DNA of 64,000 nt from Camillea tinctor (taxonomy: Eukaryota > Ascomycota > Sordariomycetes > Xylariales > Xylariaceae). Position 1 is the first letter of the stretch; each line of letters starts with the position of its first letter. This document shows, one piece after another, positions 33,331 to 44,865 of the stretch. Both the position numbers and the translations under genes were made by a program. Under the pieces are notes generated by a model. It was not told the origin of the DNA. It made no database searches and saw only the letters and a list, made by a program, of their open reading frames with translations. The stretch is taken from NCBI GenBank assembly GCA_022578605.1, contig MU394083.1:206040-270039 (forward strand), in the 5' to 3' direction.

Positions 33331-35933
33331 ATCGTCGTCTGAGAATCCAGGAATTACTGGAGTGTGTAGTATGTTTGTATGTAATGGATTAGTGGCTGGG
33401 AGTTGGCCGGGTTTGACTCGATGTCTGGTGATGCAGCGATGGGTCGAGCAAACGATGATGTGATGATGATAAGGCTACTTCGCGAAGCGCGCTGCTCCGG
33501 ACCCTGCAGCAGCGGATTTTTGTGTGTAGTCGCCTTTGCGAGGGGTGGGTAGACAAGAAAAAGAGACCGAAACGATGTTGGACTTCTCAAATAAATGTAA
33601 GGCAGAAAACACAGGTGCGTGCCGGTTCAGGTTACTGGCAATAAAGAAAATAGAGCCGCCGTCGGTATTGATGAGAAGAAAGTTGGTTGTTATGATTACT
33701 TGGTTGTGGGATGGAAAGTGGAAGAGAAGGGGAAAAAAAGGTTGATGATGGATGTCGTTTGTCATTTGCCCAAGAGACCCGAACTACATAGTACCTACCT
33801 AGGGTAGACAGGGCCTGAGGTGATGCAAGCAATGGAAGCTATGGAAGGTTAAACCCAAAACCAAAACCAAAAAAAGGGACCCGCAGGCTTGCACTGTACA
33901 GCCAGCTGGTTGCTCTGCTGCAGCGCTACTTTAGGTACAAGATACACAAGACCTAGCAGTAACCTGCTCCCCCGGAACCCCTAACAAACAGCCCTGAGAT
34001 GTTGCTGAGATTTAGGTAGAGATTAGGTACATAAAGTCGCTGTGAGTATTACTGTATGTTTGTAAGTAGTATATACTCAGCTTAAGAGCCGCCGGTACAT
34101 ACGCTCTAGCCTATTTTTGTGTAGCCTCAGAGGTATTTGTCCATGTACCCTCTTGGCTCCGCAAGTCTCATGCCGGTACACGCTTGACGAATGGGGCACA
34201 GTGACGTTTGCGAGTCGGTGCCTACACACGGGCAAGGTCCTGCCTGGACTCACTGGTTGACGTCTCCTTCCCCCCCAATCCCCCATAATTATCGACCCCT
34301 CTATCTGCATTAGTCTTTGCTATATCGAGCATATGCATCCAGCAGAAAGCAGCGATACCCGATACCTGATCATCGCCTATCATTGGTAGCGTAAATAAAT
34401 GTAACCAGTCTAGTTGACCAATTTTAGCCATTTTCAGTATGTCTTTCCCGTACGCTTGGTTGCAGAGGACCTCAGACTCAGGTTATATATTTTCTAGTAT
34501 ATGTCGTACTTCTACCTCCAACGCATTACCTAGGAATCGTGAATATCGTATTGCCGGGAGCTTGTGTCTTTCATGTATGTCACCTTACTCGGGGTCAGAT
34601 GGGATGGGATTGGACAGTGCCAAAGTACACCCCACGACATGAGCCTGGAAATATGAACAAACCGGCATTTTCCTGCAGCTACATTTTGGGTATAAAAAAA
34701 GAGTCGTGAGGGAAAAAAGAACCGAATACCTAAGTAAACTTATCTAACTTGTCATTACCTATTTAGAAGCCCCAGACCATAGGTGCAAGTCCACATGTCT
34801 CGCATTGGAGATGGAGACGTCAACACGCATAGCTAAACTCTCTATTTATCATTCATTCGCAATTCGTGTGAAACATATTTACCTACCTGTGGTATATGTT
34901 CTAACAGCTCCAGCTAATTTATGGTCAAGGGAAGATAAATAACAGATGAACAGGGAAATAAAGTAGTTTAATAAGTGTGAGGGTTCAGTAAATACTTACA
35001 TGCGGTAACATATGCATATCTGTACATTGTATGTCCTGTATGCATTACATTTCTCGGTGTATCCAATGGTGATGATTAGATGTCATACTCTGGTATGCTT
35101 CCATGCTGCAGTCAAAGTTACCCATCGAGTTACATGCACCTTATGTATTAATACTATACTAAAGACCAACTATGGACAACGTCAGGTATATGCATTTATA
35201 GTATTTAGTACTTCATAAATACTTTCACCACATCTACTTGCAACCTACTTGCAACCTACTTTCTAATAGATATTGAAAATCTGTTTGGCACTCTTGTGAC
35301 TATTTGCCGGAAATAAGTAGCCCCCACGATTCTGCATATCATCGTGACTTCAATGATTAAAACCCAATAACTATTCAGGGGTGATTCATTGGAACCATCT
35401 AACCTACTAGGTAGCACAACGCAAGGGTTAAAACGCTCTTATAGTCATTTCAAAAAGGTATATACAAGGACCTAGAAGCCAAGTTCTTTAATGCGTCACA
35501 GGCGTCATTGGCAATAAACGGCGTAGCTCGTGTTCAGAATCATTGGTGACTACCAGACTGACTAATTATCTCATCTTCATGAACCTATGTCACTTGCCTG
35601 TGGTATCTCGAAAGCAAACGCCTTTTTCATAGAACCTTCCGAACTCCCCAGCCAGACTCCTTAGTGTACTACCTAATTCATTGGAGGGGCAATACCCCTA
35701 ATGGATTCTTCATCCATACCATAGAAGTCATACCGAGACCGTGCAACGCCTATCCGCCCGCCAGAAATTATGCATGGGCTAGTCTATGTCTCGTCCTAGT
35801 CGGCTCTTCTTCGCTTTCCACCAGTCTGGGTGCCTCCAACCTTAGGCCGGGTCGCAGGTGCAATCGGGGCGTCTTCGCCGCCCCTTCGTCCCTGTCTCTT
35901 AGCCTGGTCGTTGGTAGCAGGACCTGACATATC
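33331..35933. other. RPN3 upstream region and TAF12 3' flank
   Basis: 2.6 kb between two minus-strand genes. The RPN3 promoter is at the left. From about 34 kb the DNA is AT-leaning with no supported gene. The last 135 bp before the TAF12 stop is open in the TAF12 frame (see findings). Confidence 0.5.
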
Positions 35934-38087
35934 CTACTTGTCATCCTTGCCAGAAGTGACCTTGGCGGCCTGGATCGCACTCATCTTCGCAATCCAGTTA
36001 GGCGATGGCTGTACCTTCCGAACAGTTCGTAGCTCATCAGACGTGTATCCAGGGATGCGGATGTTGTAGACACGCTCGAGCACGAGTTGGATATCCCGGA
36101 TTTCCAGCACCTTGCTACCGCGTTCCTTGGCCAATCGGCAAGCAGTGTGCAGGACCGTGTCGACAAAGTTGTCGGCAACGTTGAGAACGGACTGGGAGTC
36201 AAGGTCAGTATGGGAAGCCACGGATTCTTCAGTATGGTCACTAACCTCTTCGACGTCGGGTGTAAGGTAGTTGCCATCGGCGCCAGGAGTACCGCCGCCG
36301 CAGACTTGTCGGACGAGTTCATCGAGCTTCTTCTTGGACAAGACGTGGTCGCCTTCTGCGTCGAACTGCGGAACCGGCATCTTGGATACGACTGGCTGGT
36401 TGTTCACACCTGCACCGTTGCCTCCTCCGTAAGTAGGTCGTCCTGCCGTGTTACCACCTCCAAGGGTTACGGGTTGAGGGAGAGCGGTGGCTTTCTCATG
36501 CAAGGTCTTCGGAATCGGCATGCGCGGAGTCAAGCCCGGAGGCGGTTGCGGATGCGCGTGGGGATGGCCGGGCTGCTGGGCCTGGTTGTTGTTCATTATG
36601 TTAGCCGCACCCGCGGTCGTGGCGGCACCGGGAGTTGTCATGTTGGGTTGGCCGGTGATGTTGGCAGAAGAGTTTGCGCGGTTCACAGCCATTGAATGAG
36701 TTAGCGGGCGAACTAACCCAGGCGCTTGTTGAGTAGTTGACTGGGGAGTCTGCACTCGAGCAGCTGATGTTTGTGTTGGGGTTCCCGCTGAAGGTAAGTT
36801 TGCATTCGACGCAGCAGCAATTGTCGTGTTAACGGGGGGAGGGTGTGGCAAATGGGAGCCAGGCTCGACTTTGACCTGAGGTTGCGGAGCAGGTGTGGGA
36901 TGAACTGTGGGATGGACCGGTTGCTGGGGTGCGCTTGCTGATACTGGCGTTGCCGGTGTTGCTGGTGTCTGGGGGATTTGTGGTTGCCCGGTAGAACCAG
37001 TTCGGTTGGTGGCGGCCAGCTGCTGGTTTTTGGCTGTATCTATCGCCGCATTCACCGATGCTGTCATGGCCTGCATGGGATGACTCGATGTCGTAGCGCC
37101 GGTATTCTGGGTCTGCATGGTCTGGGGACGGGCGTGCTGTTGCCCGTTGTTCTGTCCCTGTATTGCGGCATTCTGACCGGCTTGCTGTGCCTGCCCAGCT
37201 TGCATTTGCGTTCTCACGTGGCGCACGAATTTATCCGCATCACTATAGATCTTCTGGTCCTGGGTTTTGGACTCTTGAAACTTCCGCATCTCTTCGGGCG
37301 ACATGGGTTGGTTCCTTTCTTGCCGCTCCTTCATCATGTTATCTAGTCTTGCTAGCCGACCCTTAATCGTCTCCATCTGCATGAGAGCTCTCGCGTATTT
37401 CTGTTTCATCTCATTGAGCCACTTCGGTGTTTGTTCTGGGCTCAGCTGGGAGGGGGCACTCAGGAGGCTCCACGGCAATTTGCTGATGTGTTCCACGATA
37501 TGCTTAGGGATTGTTTGCTGTACCTGACCAACAGGCGCAGCAGCAGCCGGGTTGTTCATGGCTGGATTGTTCATCGAAGGGCCGGCATTGGCTACGTTGT
37601 TGCCGGACGCTGGGATCTGTGGTCTATTTATTTGCATGGAAGGCCTCGGGCCTGTTGTGGCTGTGGCCGTGGCCGTAGCTGCTGCTACACCTGCATTCTG
37701 AGTCTGGCCGCTTTGAGTTTGTCGGGCTTGACCAGCCTGTTGGCCCTGTTGGCCCTGCTGACCTGGAGCGCCTGGGCCTTGTTGGCCTGGCTGGCCTTGC
37801 TGACTCTGGGCATCCGCCTGACTCCGAGCATGGAGGGTCCTAACTTTGTTAAGCACCATCCTCGAGAATTCCATAAGCTTCGCCTTGCCCTGTTGATGTT
37901 CTTGCGTATTGGGATCATTATTTTCCACCTTGGCCCACAGCTGGCGGAGGCCCTCCTCGTATTTTTGCTTCTCTTCGGTGGTGAGGTAGGAGATGCTTCG
38001 CATCTGTTCAGGTCGGAGGACTCGAAACTGTTGCGTTCCTACAGCTGCCGCTGCAGCTGCAGCTGGGTTGGGAGGAGCTTGATTCAT
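35934..38087 (-). CDS. TAF12: TFIID/SAGA subunit TAF12 (histone-fold)
   Basis: Histone-fold TBP-associated factor shared by TFIID and SAGA; it pairs with TAF4 or Ada1. Exons on the minus strand are 38087-36246 and 36191-35934. The 54-bp intron begins GTTAGT and ends CCCAG. It has no stop and is a multiple of three, but removing it joins LTPDVEE to SVLNVADNFVD, which matches the family. Spliced length is 699 residues. The long N-terminal half is Gln/Pro/Ala/Thr-rich, with GQPGQQGPGAPGQQ-type repeats, typical of fungal TAF12. The C-terminal histone fold runs from LSKKKLDELVRQV through ADNFVDTVLHTACRLAKERG and LEIRDIQLVLERVYNIRIPG. I use the ATG at 38087, which precedes the poly-Ala run; no earlier in-frame ATG exists. 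The gene is minus strand, tandem with RPN3 and SAS2 but well separated from both. Confidence 0.93.
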   Translation of the reverse strand: MNQAPPNPAAAAAAAVGTQQFRVLRPEQMRSISYLTTEEKQKYEEGLRQLWAKVENNDPNTQEHQQGKAKLMEFSRMVLNKVRTLHARSQADAQSQQGQPGQQGPGAPGQQGQQGQQAGQARQTQSGQTQNAGVAAATATATATTGPRPSMQINRPQIPASGNNVANAGPSMNNPAMNNPAAAAPVGQVQQTIPKHIVEHISKLPWSLLSAPSQLSPEQTPKWLNEMKQKYARALMQMETIKGRLARLDNMMKERQERNQPMSPEEMRKFQESKTQDQKIYSDADKFVRHVRTQMQAGQAQQAGQNAAIQGQNNGQQHARPQTMQTQNTGATTSSHPMQAMTASVNAAIDTAKNQQLAATNRTGSTGQPQIPQTPATPATPVSASAPQQPVHPTVHPTPAPQPQVKVEPGSHLPHPPPVNTTIAAASNANLPSAGTPTQTSAARVQTPQSTTQQAPGLVRPLTHSMAVNRANSSANITGQPNMTTPGAATTAGAANIMNNNQAQQPGHPHAHPQPPPGLTPRMPIPKTLHEKATALPQPVTLGGGNTAGRPTYGGGNGAGVNNQPVVSKMPVPQFDAEGDHVLSKKKLDELVRQVCGGGTPGADGNYLTPDVEEVSDHTEESVASHTDLDSQSVLNVADNFVDTVLHTACRLAKERGSKVLEIRDIQLVLERVYNIRIPGYTSDELRTVRKVQPSPNWIAKMSAIQAAKVTSGKDDK

Positions 38088-39572
38088 TATGACAACCAAT
38101 ACTATATGGTGATGATTAAATCGATGATGACCGGGGTAGAATGCGATAGATGGATGGGCGGGTTTGGGTGGCCTTCAATGATGGAATTAAATCGAGAGAA
38201 TGAGAGAGAGAGCTAAAATAAATACGCGTCTAGTAATCGGGTTTTTTGACAAAGCACCAACTGGCAGAGAGTAGGTTACAGTCCCGACATAAAAAGGAAA
38301 GGGAGCGGGAGAGAAATGCCAAAGAAGAAAAGCAAAGAAAAGAAAAAAAGAAACGAATAACTAAATCGACAAAAAATGTGCAATAAAAATCGATGGGAAA
38401 AAATTTCGAGCCTGCCCCCAATATATTGGAGATGTCAGGAGGTAGTTGACTTCGATGTTGATGGAACCAAGTGCTGAAGTGCTGATACGCTACCTAGGCT
38501 AGGAGTACTAGTTGGAATAGATTCACAGCTCAAGGCTGGAGGATCTGATTTCTAGTACTATGTTACTGACCTCTATGTGGTCCAGCCTGGTTCCACCTGC
38601 TTACGGGGCTCGGAGATAAGACCCTTCACCCCAGGTTGGTATAGACTTACATAAGTATTAACCTTCAGTAGCTTGTCATCGGTCTTTATCTTTTCCGATA
38701 TTCTTATTAGTGGACCTAAGGCAGGCTCTGTTATGCCCGTGAACCTTCTTTAGCTGTAAGTGCCTACGTAATAGGTGATAACATTAAGGGCATACCGGAC
38801 ATAGGTAAAGCTGATTGTAATATTTCATGGTTTTGTTCATACAGAGTTCATCATGTCCAGAATGGCATATACAGAATTCGGTAGTATAAATCAATAACTA
38901 TTGCTTTCTTGGAAATTCACGATTAACTCACACCGAGTAAGTACCAGTTGACCTAGGTAAGCTACTCTATGACACAATGGAAGGTTGAGTAATTAACCCA
39001 GCAAAGTCTTTAATAAAGCATTGTACATTTATAGTAGTTTCGGGTATAATAGGCCACGAGCCTAGATAGAGGTGATGTTACTGATGTCAATTAAAGGCTC
39101 ACCAATGTAGATCAATATGTGGACTAACATCGCAATTGGAAGTCAACTAACTACTTGAGCCTCTGGCAACTACATAGATATAAGCACTATTCGCAGTATT
39201 AATCCTAATATTGTAATGGGTAGTGGATTACAGCCAGGCTATCGGATCTTTTTTCACCAAATCACAGTCTTTTCTTATCATAATTCCACATTGAAAAAAA
39301 ATGCAGCTGTACTAGTATGTATGAAGGAACGGTCGAGAACATGCAACTAAAACTTACTTTAAAACCAATAGTCGACATCAAAACTCACGATATCCACTAT
39401 AATATGTACCTATATATGTGTGTATTCTAATTATCCTATCAGAGGTTGTCGAAGGCCTTTTAAGAACTAGATAGGAAGATCATCGCAACCGTGTAAGTCA
39501 TAAAAATCATGTCATTGAAAACCTCAAAACTTATTAGCCCAACGGTCGCCCAGAGGAAACCCCGTTCTATAT

Positions 39573-39594
39573 GAAGAAGAAGAAGAAGAAGAAG
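39573..39594. repeat. (GAA)n microsatellite
   Basis: Seven GAA units in intergenic DNA. Confidence 0.9.
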
Positions 39595-39661
39595 CTCGTG
39601 ACGTAGGAAAAAAGCGCGACCGCATGTGCGAAGGCCAGAAGCCGCTTTCTATGCAAATCAT

Positions 39662-39702
39662 TATCATCGTCATCATCGTCGTCGTCGTCGTTGTTGTTGT
39701 TG
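39662..39702. repeat. Compound (CAT/CGT/TGT) trinucleotide repeat
   Basis: Successive TCATCG, GTC and GTT units form a compound trinucleotide tract. Confidence 0.8.
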
Positions 39703-39798
39703 CCGTCGTTAGATCGTGTCTCCTAGCTGCTAAGACCAAGTCTAAAAGGTATCTCGACAAAAATTACGGAAAAGAGAAAAAAAATAAAAATAAAAAAT

Positions 39799-39853
39799 AA
39801 AAAGGATGCAAGATATAATCCATATGCAAGAGTTTTATGCCTGCATCCTTTTT
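39799..39853. repeat. 12-bp perfect inverted repeat with 31-nt loop
   Basis: AAAAAGGATGCA at 39799-39810 and TGCATCCTTTTT at 39842-39853. Intergenic, about 340 bp downstream of the stop codon of the minus-strand gene at 40195. Role unknown. Confidence 0.75.
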
Positions 39854-40194
39854 GGGGAAACAAACTGGGTACCCTTCGTCGAGCCCCTGGCCACGTAGCC
39901 ATTACCCTCTATGCAATCCATTTCGATATACGCTTAGCCATAATCCAAGTAGTCTCTCCGTATGCTCGCAAATCTTCAATAATGACCTAACTTAGATAAA
40001 AATAATTAATTCATGATGCTCCCGCCGCTATGCCGAATCCCATAGAATGCGTAGTTATGAAGTGTGACCCGTCTTAAAATATGGCCATGTCCCATCAAGT
40101 CTGTCAAGTCGTGAGGTTTATGCTATTGGCACGGTGATGCTAGCCGGTGTCAGAAATTGATAGCGGTTGGTAGGCAACAGGTCGGGATCCGTGC

Positions 40195-41124
40195 TCACTC
40201 GGAGTCGACATCCATCAAGGTCCAGTAAGGTAGCTCTCTAGCAAAAACTTCGGCATCCTCTAGAATGATTTCATCTTCACTCAGGGGCTCCTTCAGTTCC
40301 TCAATTCGCTCAGGGAGATTACCAGTGAGCTGGATGCTGATGCGATCCCCGACCTTGCGACGCGTCCGACGAATGTATCCCTGCTCGCTGCTATCGCAAT
40401 TTGATCCGGTATCTTCTCTATCAGAGTCGCTGCCCCGTTCACTGACGGTCCGTTTGCTAATGCTCCCGGACTGCATCCTCTTTTGACGGCGCTTTTGGCG
40501 ATTGTCACGCAGCTGCTTCACGAACTCATCGTCGTGATCAAACTCGCCTTCCGAATCATCGAAGGGGTTCATATTCTGGACACCTTCCATGACTGGGTCT
40601 ATACATGGAGGGGATCGAGACCTTGATCGACTGCCATCCGACTCGGGATATTCATAGTCATCCGGTAAGAGAACAGGCACATTTTCATACTCGATCCCGA
40701 GCGGACAATCGCTCAATATCTCAATGGCAAACCCCGCATCATCGCCATCATCACCATCAATATCAATCGCGGCAGCAAGAATTTCGGGTTGTAATTCTGG
40801 CTCGATATCTACGTCGACGATGGACGAGGGTGAAGGACTAGAAGAAGCCCCCGACTCTGCATCGGATGAATGAGACAGCTGGGGCGAGATTTCTTCAGGC
40901 CGGGGAGCTGGGTTATAGCTAAAGTGTGTACCACCTAAGGGGCGGATGCTGGATGGATGATGGGTTGTCTGGTAACGTGTCTTGGCCGGCGGCGGTTGAC
41001 CGTTCGATGCTGGGGTACGGTTTAACACCGGTGATGTGGTGGTGGGGGTATCTGGCGGTGAGGTAGGCCCTATCGTGCCCGGCGCGGGATGGGAAATATT
41101 CAAAGTAGGTGTATGCGGCCGCAT
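40195..41124 (-). CDS. Acidic, probably nuclear hypothetical protein
   Basis: 309 residues from the ATG at 41124; the frame is open further upstream but contains no earlier ATG. The N-terminal third is Pro/Thr/Ser-rich and disordered. The middle is strongly acidic (for example IDIDGDDGDD), then an RSRSRSPP stretch, then a basic patch KQLRDNRQKRRQKRM that could be a nuclear localisation signal. The C-terminal 70 residues look ordered and are the most gene-like part: RRTRRKVGDRISIQL, then EELKEPLSEDEIILEDAEVF, ending ARELPYWTLMDVDSE. I do not recognise a named family and give no function. The steady codon quality and defined C-terminus argue that it is real. It is divergent from SPC34 across 2.7 kb. 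Confidence 0.75.
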   Translation of the reverse strand: MRPHTPTLNISHPAPGTIGPTSPPDTPTTTSPVLNRTPASNGQPPPAKTRYQTTHHPSSIRPLGGTHFSYNPAPRPEEISPQLSHSSDAESGASSSPSPSSIVDVDIEPELQPEILAAAIDIDGDDGDDAGFAIEILSDCPLGIEYENVPVLLPDDYEYPESDGSRSRSRSPPCIDPVMEGVQNMNPFDDSEGEFDHDDEFVKQLRDNRQKRRQKRMQSGSISKRTVSERGSDSDREDTGSNCDSSEQGYIRRTRRKVGDRISIQLTGNLPERIEELKEPLSEDEIILEDAEVFARELPYWTLMDVDSE

Positions 41125-43864
41125 TTTGTTGGTTTCGCTTCGTAGGGATGATCTCCCGCTCGAGCGACAAGTCGTCGCTGTGTCTTTGCGAGGTCTTATC
41201 GAGTCAATTGACGATGGTGTGGGGTAAAAATCGCGGGGAGATAGAGAGAATATGATATAGAGAGAATGATAAGTTAGGGTCCCAACACCCAGAGCAGAAA
41301 CCTCCAACGCAGAGATGTTGGCAGAGTCCAATAACTGGTCATCATAGTTTATCGGTGCTTTCTTTTTTTCAAGGCTGAGGCCGGACACTGCCGCAATTCC
41401 TCTGGGGACCGGTAAGAATATCAATGGCGTCGCAGGCGTAGAAGCGAATGAGATCGATTCGTCTACTAAGAACTAGATTTGGGGGGGGGTACTGATGGGC
41501 GGACAAAATGTCAGCGACGATTTTTTTTTATTCTGGCTGCGGGCCAACTTGCTCGTGAGTGCCACGAGGAATCAAGGTCCAATTGGGACAGCCGGTTACC
41601 CCGAAGGAAAAAAAAAAGAAAAAAAAGAAAAGAAAGCGAACTTCTCGGCGAGCTCGCTCAAGGTATCCGGACACCGTTGAAGTCCTGGGACAGACGGCTA
41701 TTATAGTGGTGTGGTCTATATCCAAGCAGACCAGATATGGGGAGTTAAGAAAAAAAAAAAAAGTGCTAGCCGCACGATTCTAGACGGGATATTTAAATGG
41801 GGACAAGACGAAAGAGACACCGGACTGGTATTGGTATGCTACTCGCGGTGTCCAAGCTCATGAAGGAACTTCAAGCTTGCTTGCAAAGCCAGGGCTGCCA
41901 AATTGGGGGCGAGGCTAGCAGCAGGTTTACTATAAGTCGAAACAAATATAGGTATAGATGATGTAGGTATGATATTTCATAAGTGGTGAGCATTAAGTAG
42001 TAACCACGGTAGAAAGGAGAATCTTTGCGCAGCGGAGCAAAAGAGCAAAAGAGCAAAAAATATTTTTGAAAGAGACAAGGCAAGGAAACGGCCCTAGTCT
42101 GCTTTGATACTATCAGCCTATGTCGGAGCATCTCTCGTGGTCGTTGCGGGCTTGGGCAGCAATTGCTCCCTAGACTCCTAGGACGCCCCCGGCTACAACG
42201 CTTTCATTCATATTGAGTCATGGTACGCCCAGTTGCGCAATCAACGGTGATCAATGATGGTCAATGGACGCCATGGGAGGCACGCAGAGATGAGAAGGGA
42301 AGGTTCCCTAGAGACACGAAGCCAATGTCGTGAGAGGATGTCAGAATTTGCCGGCATGACTTGTCAGGTTGTAGACCTCTGAAAAGCTTGTGAGCATCCG
42401 GAAAGGGATTCGCTCGCAAGGCTAGCTGCTTGGTGGGCTTCGCTGAGCTGCCGGACCTTTGACGTATCAGACGAGACCAGAGAGGACCAGACAGCATAAA
42501 AAGGACGTTAGTGGGAAGGTGAAGAAAGGACAAGGATGCCGGTAGCGGGCACTTTATTGCCCAATAATCGACCGACTTGAGCATCGGGCTGCGGGGAGAG
42601 GAAGAAGAACGGTAACAATAAGAGAAGGTGGTGGAGATCAACCGAAGCAGAAGCATTGGGGACTAACTAGCCTACTGTAGGTTACTTGGGGGGTTACGGA
42701 GTATGGTATGTACTTTTGGGGGGTGAAAGGGGGGTGAAAGGGGGGAGAAGGATAAGGGGAAAGATGGAGGAGGGGGAGGGGGAAGGGAGAGGGCTTGATG
42801 ACGATGTTGGATAGATGATGCCAAGGTGAGTTTTGGGATTAGGAATTTCCTTTTTGTTTCCTGCATGACTTTGAGGTCCTTTTCCCTTTTCCCATACCCC
42901 CTACCCCTGCCCCTACCTATACCTACCTCTTACTCCAAAATATCTCACTCTATCTCCCGTCCTTCCCCCCATGCTCACATCTTCTTATCCTCTCATTCGA
43001 CTTGGAGGGGCGAATGGGAGTGGTGTGAACGTGCTAGTCTGCGGTCATTGATGGGTAGATGCATCTCATTGCATTTCCCCCCCCAATGCTAGGACTCTCC
43101 CCGATCATCCATTGTTATATGCGTAGATAGGTGGTTGTTTGCCCATTTGCGCATTTGCCCACGGAACAAGTTACTGCAAGATTATTGTGTGGCCAAGCAG
43201 GGCAGGTCAAACAGAGAAAGCCGGTGAGATGGGGGCACGTCAATGGTTCAGAAGTCTTCCAAAGATAGTGTGTTGCATTGAGAGGTAATTTGCCATGTGC
43301 GTGGTAGCCCCGAACTCGAAACTTTTCGAATCCGGCATTACGATGGAGGGAGACGGCAGTCTATTGGACAGCTGAAGTATGAGTATGAGTATGAAAGATG
43401 AGAGGGTGTGATGAGGTGAGTTTTCTTAGTGTGTGTAGTGTCCATGACGTGCAGGTTTTGGTTTTGGTTTAGTGGTGGAATGAGTGGTGGTGGTGGTGGT
43501 GGGGGAGAGAAGATAGAGAAGGGACTTCGGAATGCCCGTTACTAACCTTGTGCCATGGACACCAATGTAAGGTTAGTCAGCGCTCTAGGTTGGTGTCCAT
43601 AGGTACCTAGGTAGTGGCTAGTAAGCATCCCTTAGGTAATGATTGAGCCACATAGCGGGGTACCTAGCAGTAAGTAGTACGAGGCTTGACAGCATTGAAA
43701 TTCAGGTATAGAGGGGTTTCAATTCGTTTCCTAGGTAGCCAAAAGGTTCCGATAGAGCTCTTCGCGCCAAAACATCAACAATTGAAAACAACAGCACCTT
43801 CATATCTCACTCAAACCAAGTCAACATCCCAACTTTAAACTACAATCCACTGTAGAGCTTCATC
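41125..43864. other. Intergenic region between divergent hypothetical gene and SPC34
   Basis: 2.7 kb. Several A-rich and G-rich simple stretches (A-runs near 41610-41760, GGGGTGAAAG copies near 42720-42745, a GGT run near 43485). No supported gene. Interleaved inverted repeats lie at 43541-43600 and one copy of the palindrome TACCTAGGTA at 43604-43613. Confidence 0.5.
43541..43600. repeat. Interleaved inverted repeats (A-B-A'-B' order)
   Basis: ACTAACCTT (43541-43549) pairs with AAGGTTAGT (43569-43577), and ATGGACACCAA (43555-43565) pairs with TTGGTGTCCAT (43590-43600). Both are perfect. They interleave, so as RNA they would form either one of two hairpins or a pseudoknot. Located 265-325 bp before the SPC34 ATG. 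Confidence 0.7.
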
Positions 43865-44702
43865 ATGTCGCTCCTCTCTGCACATTTCGAGCAGATTGCC
43901 ATATCCTGCCAAGGAATCGATAGTCTCCCGTATGCTTGCTTGAAATATTTCATTCTTCTTTTTGACGAGACAGAGCAGTAGTCCTGACCATGAAAAATAA
44001 AAATAAAACAGCTTCCCGCCTCCCAAGATCTTCGCCAACGCCCTACTCTCAAACCATGATATCACTTCCTTGATCCGCGACACCGAAGCCCACGAGCGCG
44101 CCTTGTTCTCTGTTCCGCCCCCTCCTCCCCCGGCAACTGCTCCACCCAAAGAAGAACCCAAGAAATCCTCTCGTCGTCAAACCGTGTTCAACGTTGCATC
44201 TGGCGAGGTCACTACTTCGGGCAACGGCACTGGTCGAAGCGCAGGGGCACCTAGGCGGCATACGGCCGTAACTGCAGTCCTCGGCGGTGATCTGCACGAC
44301 CAGATAAGACGGAGCGAACGGCGTGGTAATAAAGACGATGTCGATGTCGAGATATTACTCAGAGGTGCTGAGAAGCTATGCGGTGTTTACCCCTTGCCGG
44401 GCGCGCTCGAGAGAATACCAGCCCAGCGCGCCAAATACGCACATAGCCGCAACACCCTAGCCTACTATGAGGCCAAGGTCGGCGAGCAAGCCGAGGCATT
44501 ACGTCAGATGAACAAGGACCACTGGATGGACGAGGACGAAGACTATGCCGAAGATGACGACGATAACGAAGAAGAGATCATAACAGAAGAGGATCTGAGA
44601 AGGGAAGAAGACGAGGTCCGAGACCTGGACAGGAAAAAGCGAGAACTCCAAGAAAGATTACGGGCTATGGACGAAGACCTCGGTGCTCTTCTAGCAATGT
44701 GA
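43865..44702 (+). CDS. SPC34: DASH/Dam1 complex subunit Spc34
   Basis: Kinetochore-microtubule coupling subunit of the fungal DASH ring. Exons 43865-43929 and 44012-44702; an 82-bp GT..AG intron splits a Pro codon. The product has 251 residues. The N-terminus reads MSLLSAHFEQIAISCQGID. Just after the splice come PFPPPKIFANALLS and ITSLIRDTEAHERALF, the diagnostic Spc34 signature. A Pro-rich loop and KKSSRRQTVF follow, the latter a possible phosphosite cluster (inferred; yeast Dam1 complex members are Ipl1/Aurora substrates). The C-terminal half is an acidic, Glu/Arg-rich coiled coil, ending EDLGALLAM. It is convergent with the DsbA-like gene, with only 163 bp between stop codons, so the 3' UTRs may overlap. 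Confidence 0.93.
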
Positions 44703-44865
44703 AGTCCCTACAAACCACCATATGGTATATATCCCCCCATGGTATGCAGACTATTATGCAGTTGTGCCGGACATTGGTCACCAAAGTCGTACCTTATTGT
44801 AATATGCACTACACTCAACCAGTCCCCCCAGGGTTGGTCAACTCTTCCAGATCAGCCAAAACACC

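Larger units (their letters stand above)
38088..40194. other. TAF12 promoter and gene-poor region
   Basis: 2.1 kb. Near TAF12 there is a purine-rich leader with GAGA runs. Further right it is AT-leaning with (GAA)n at 39573-39594, mixed (GTC)/(GTT) repeats around 39662-39702, and a 12-bp inverted repeat at 39799-39853. No gene supported; the frame at 39524-39760 is made of these repeats. Confidence 0.5.

Noticed and set aside
36087..36695. Plus-strand frame antisense to TAF12
   Set aside because: No motif, and the minus strand has the histone-fold protein; likewise 37431-38216.
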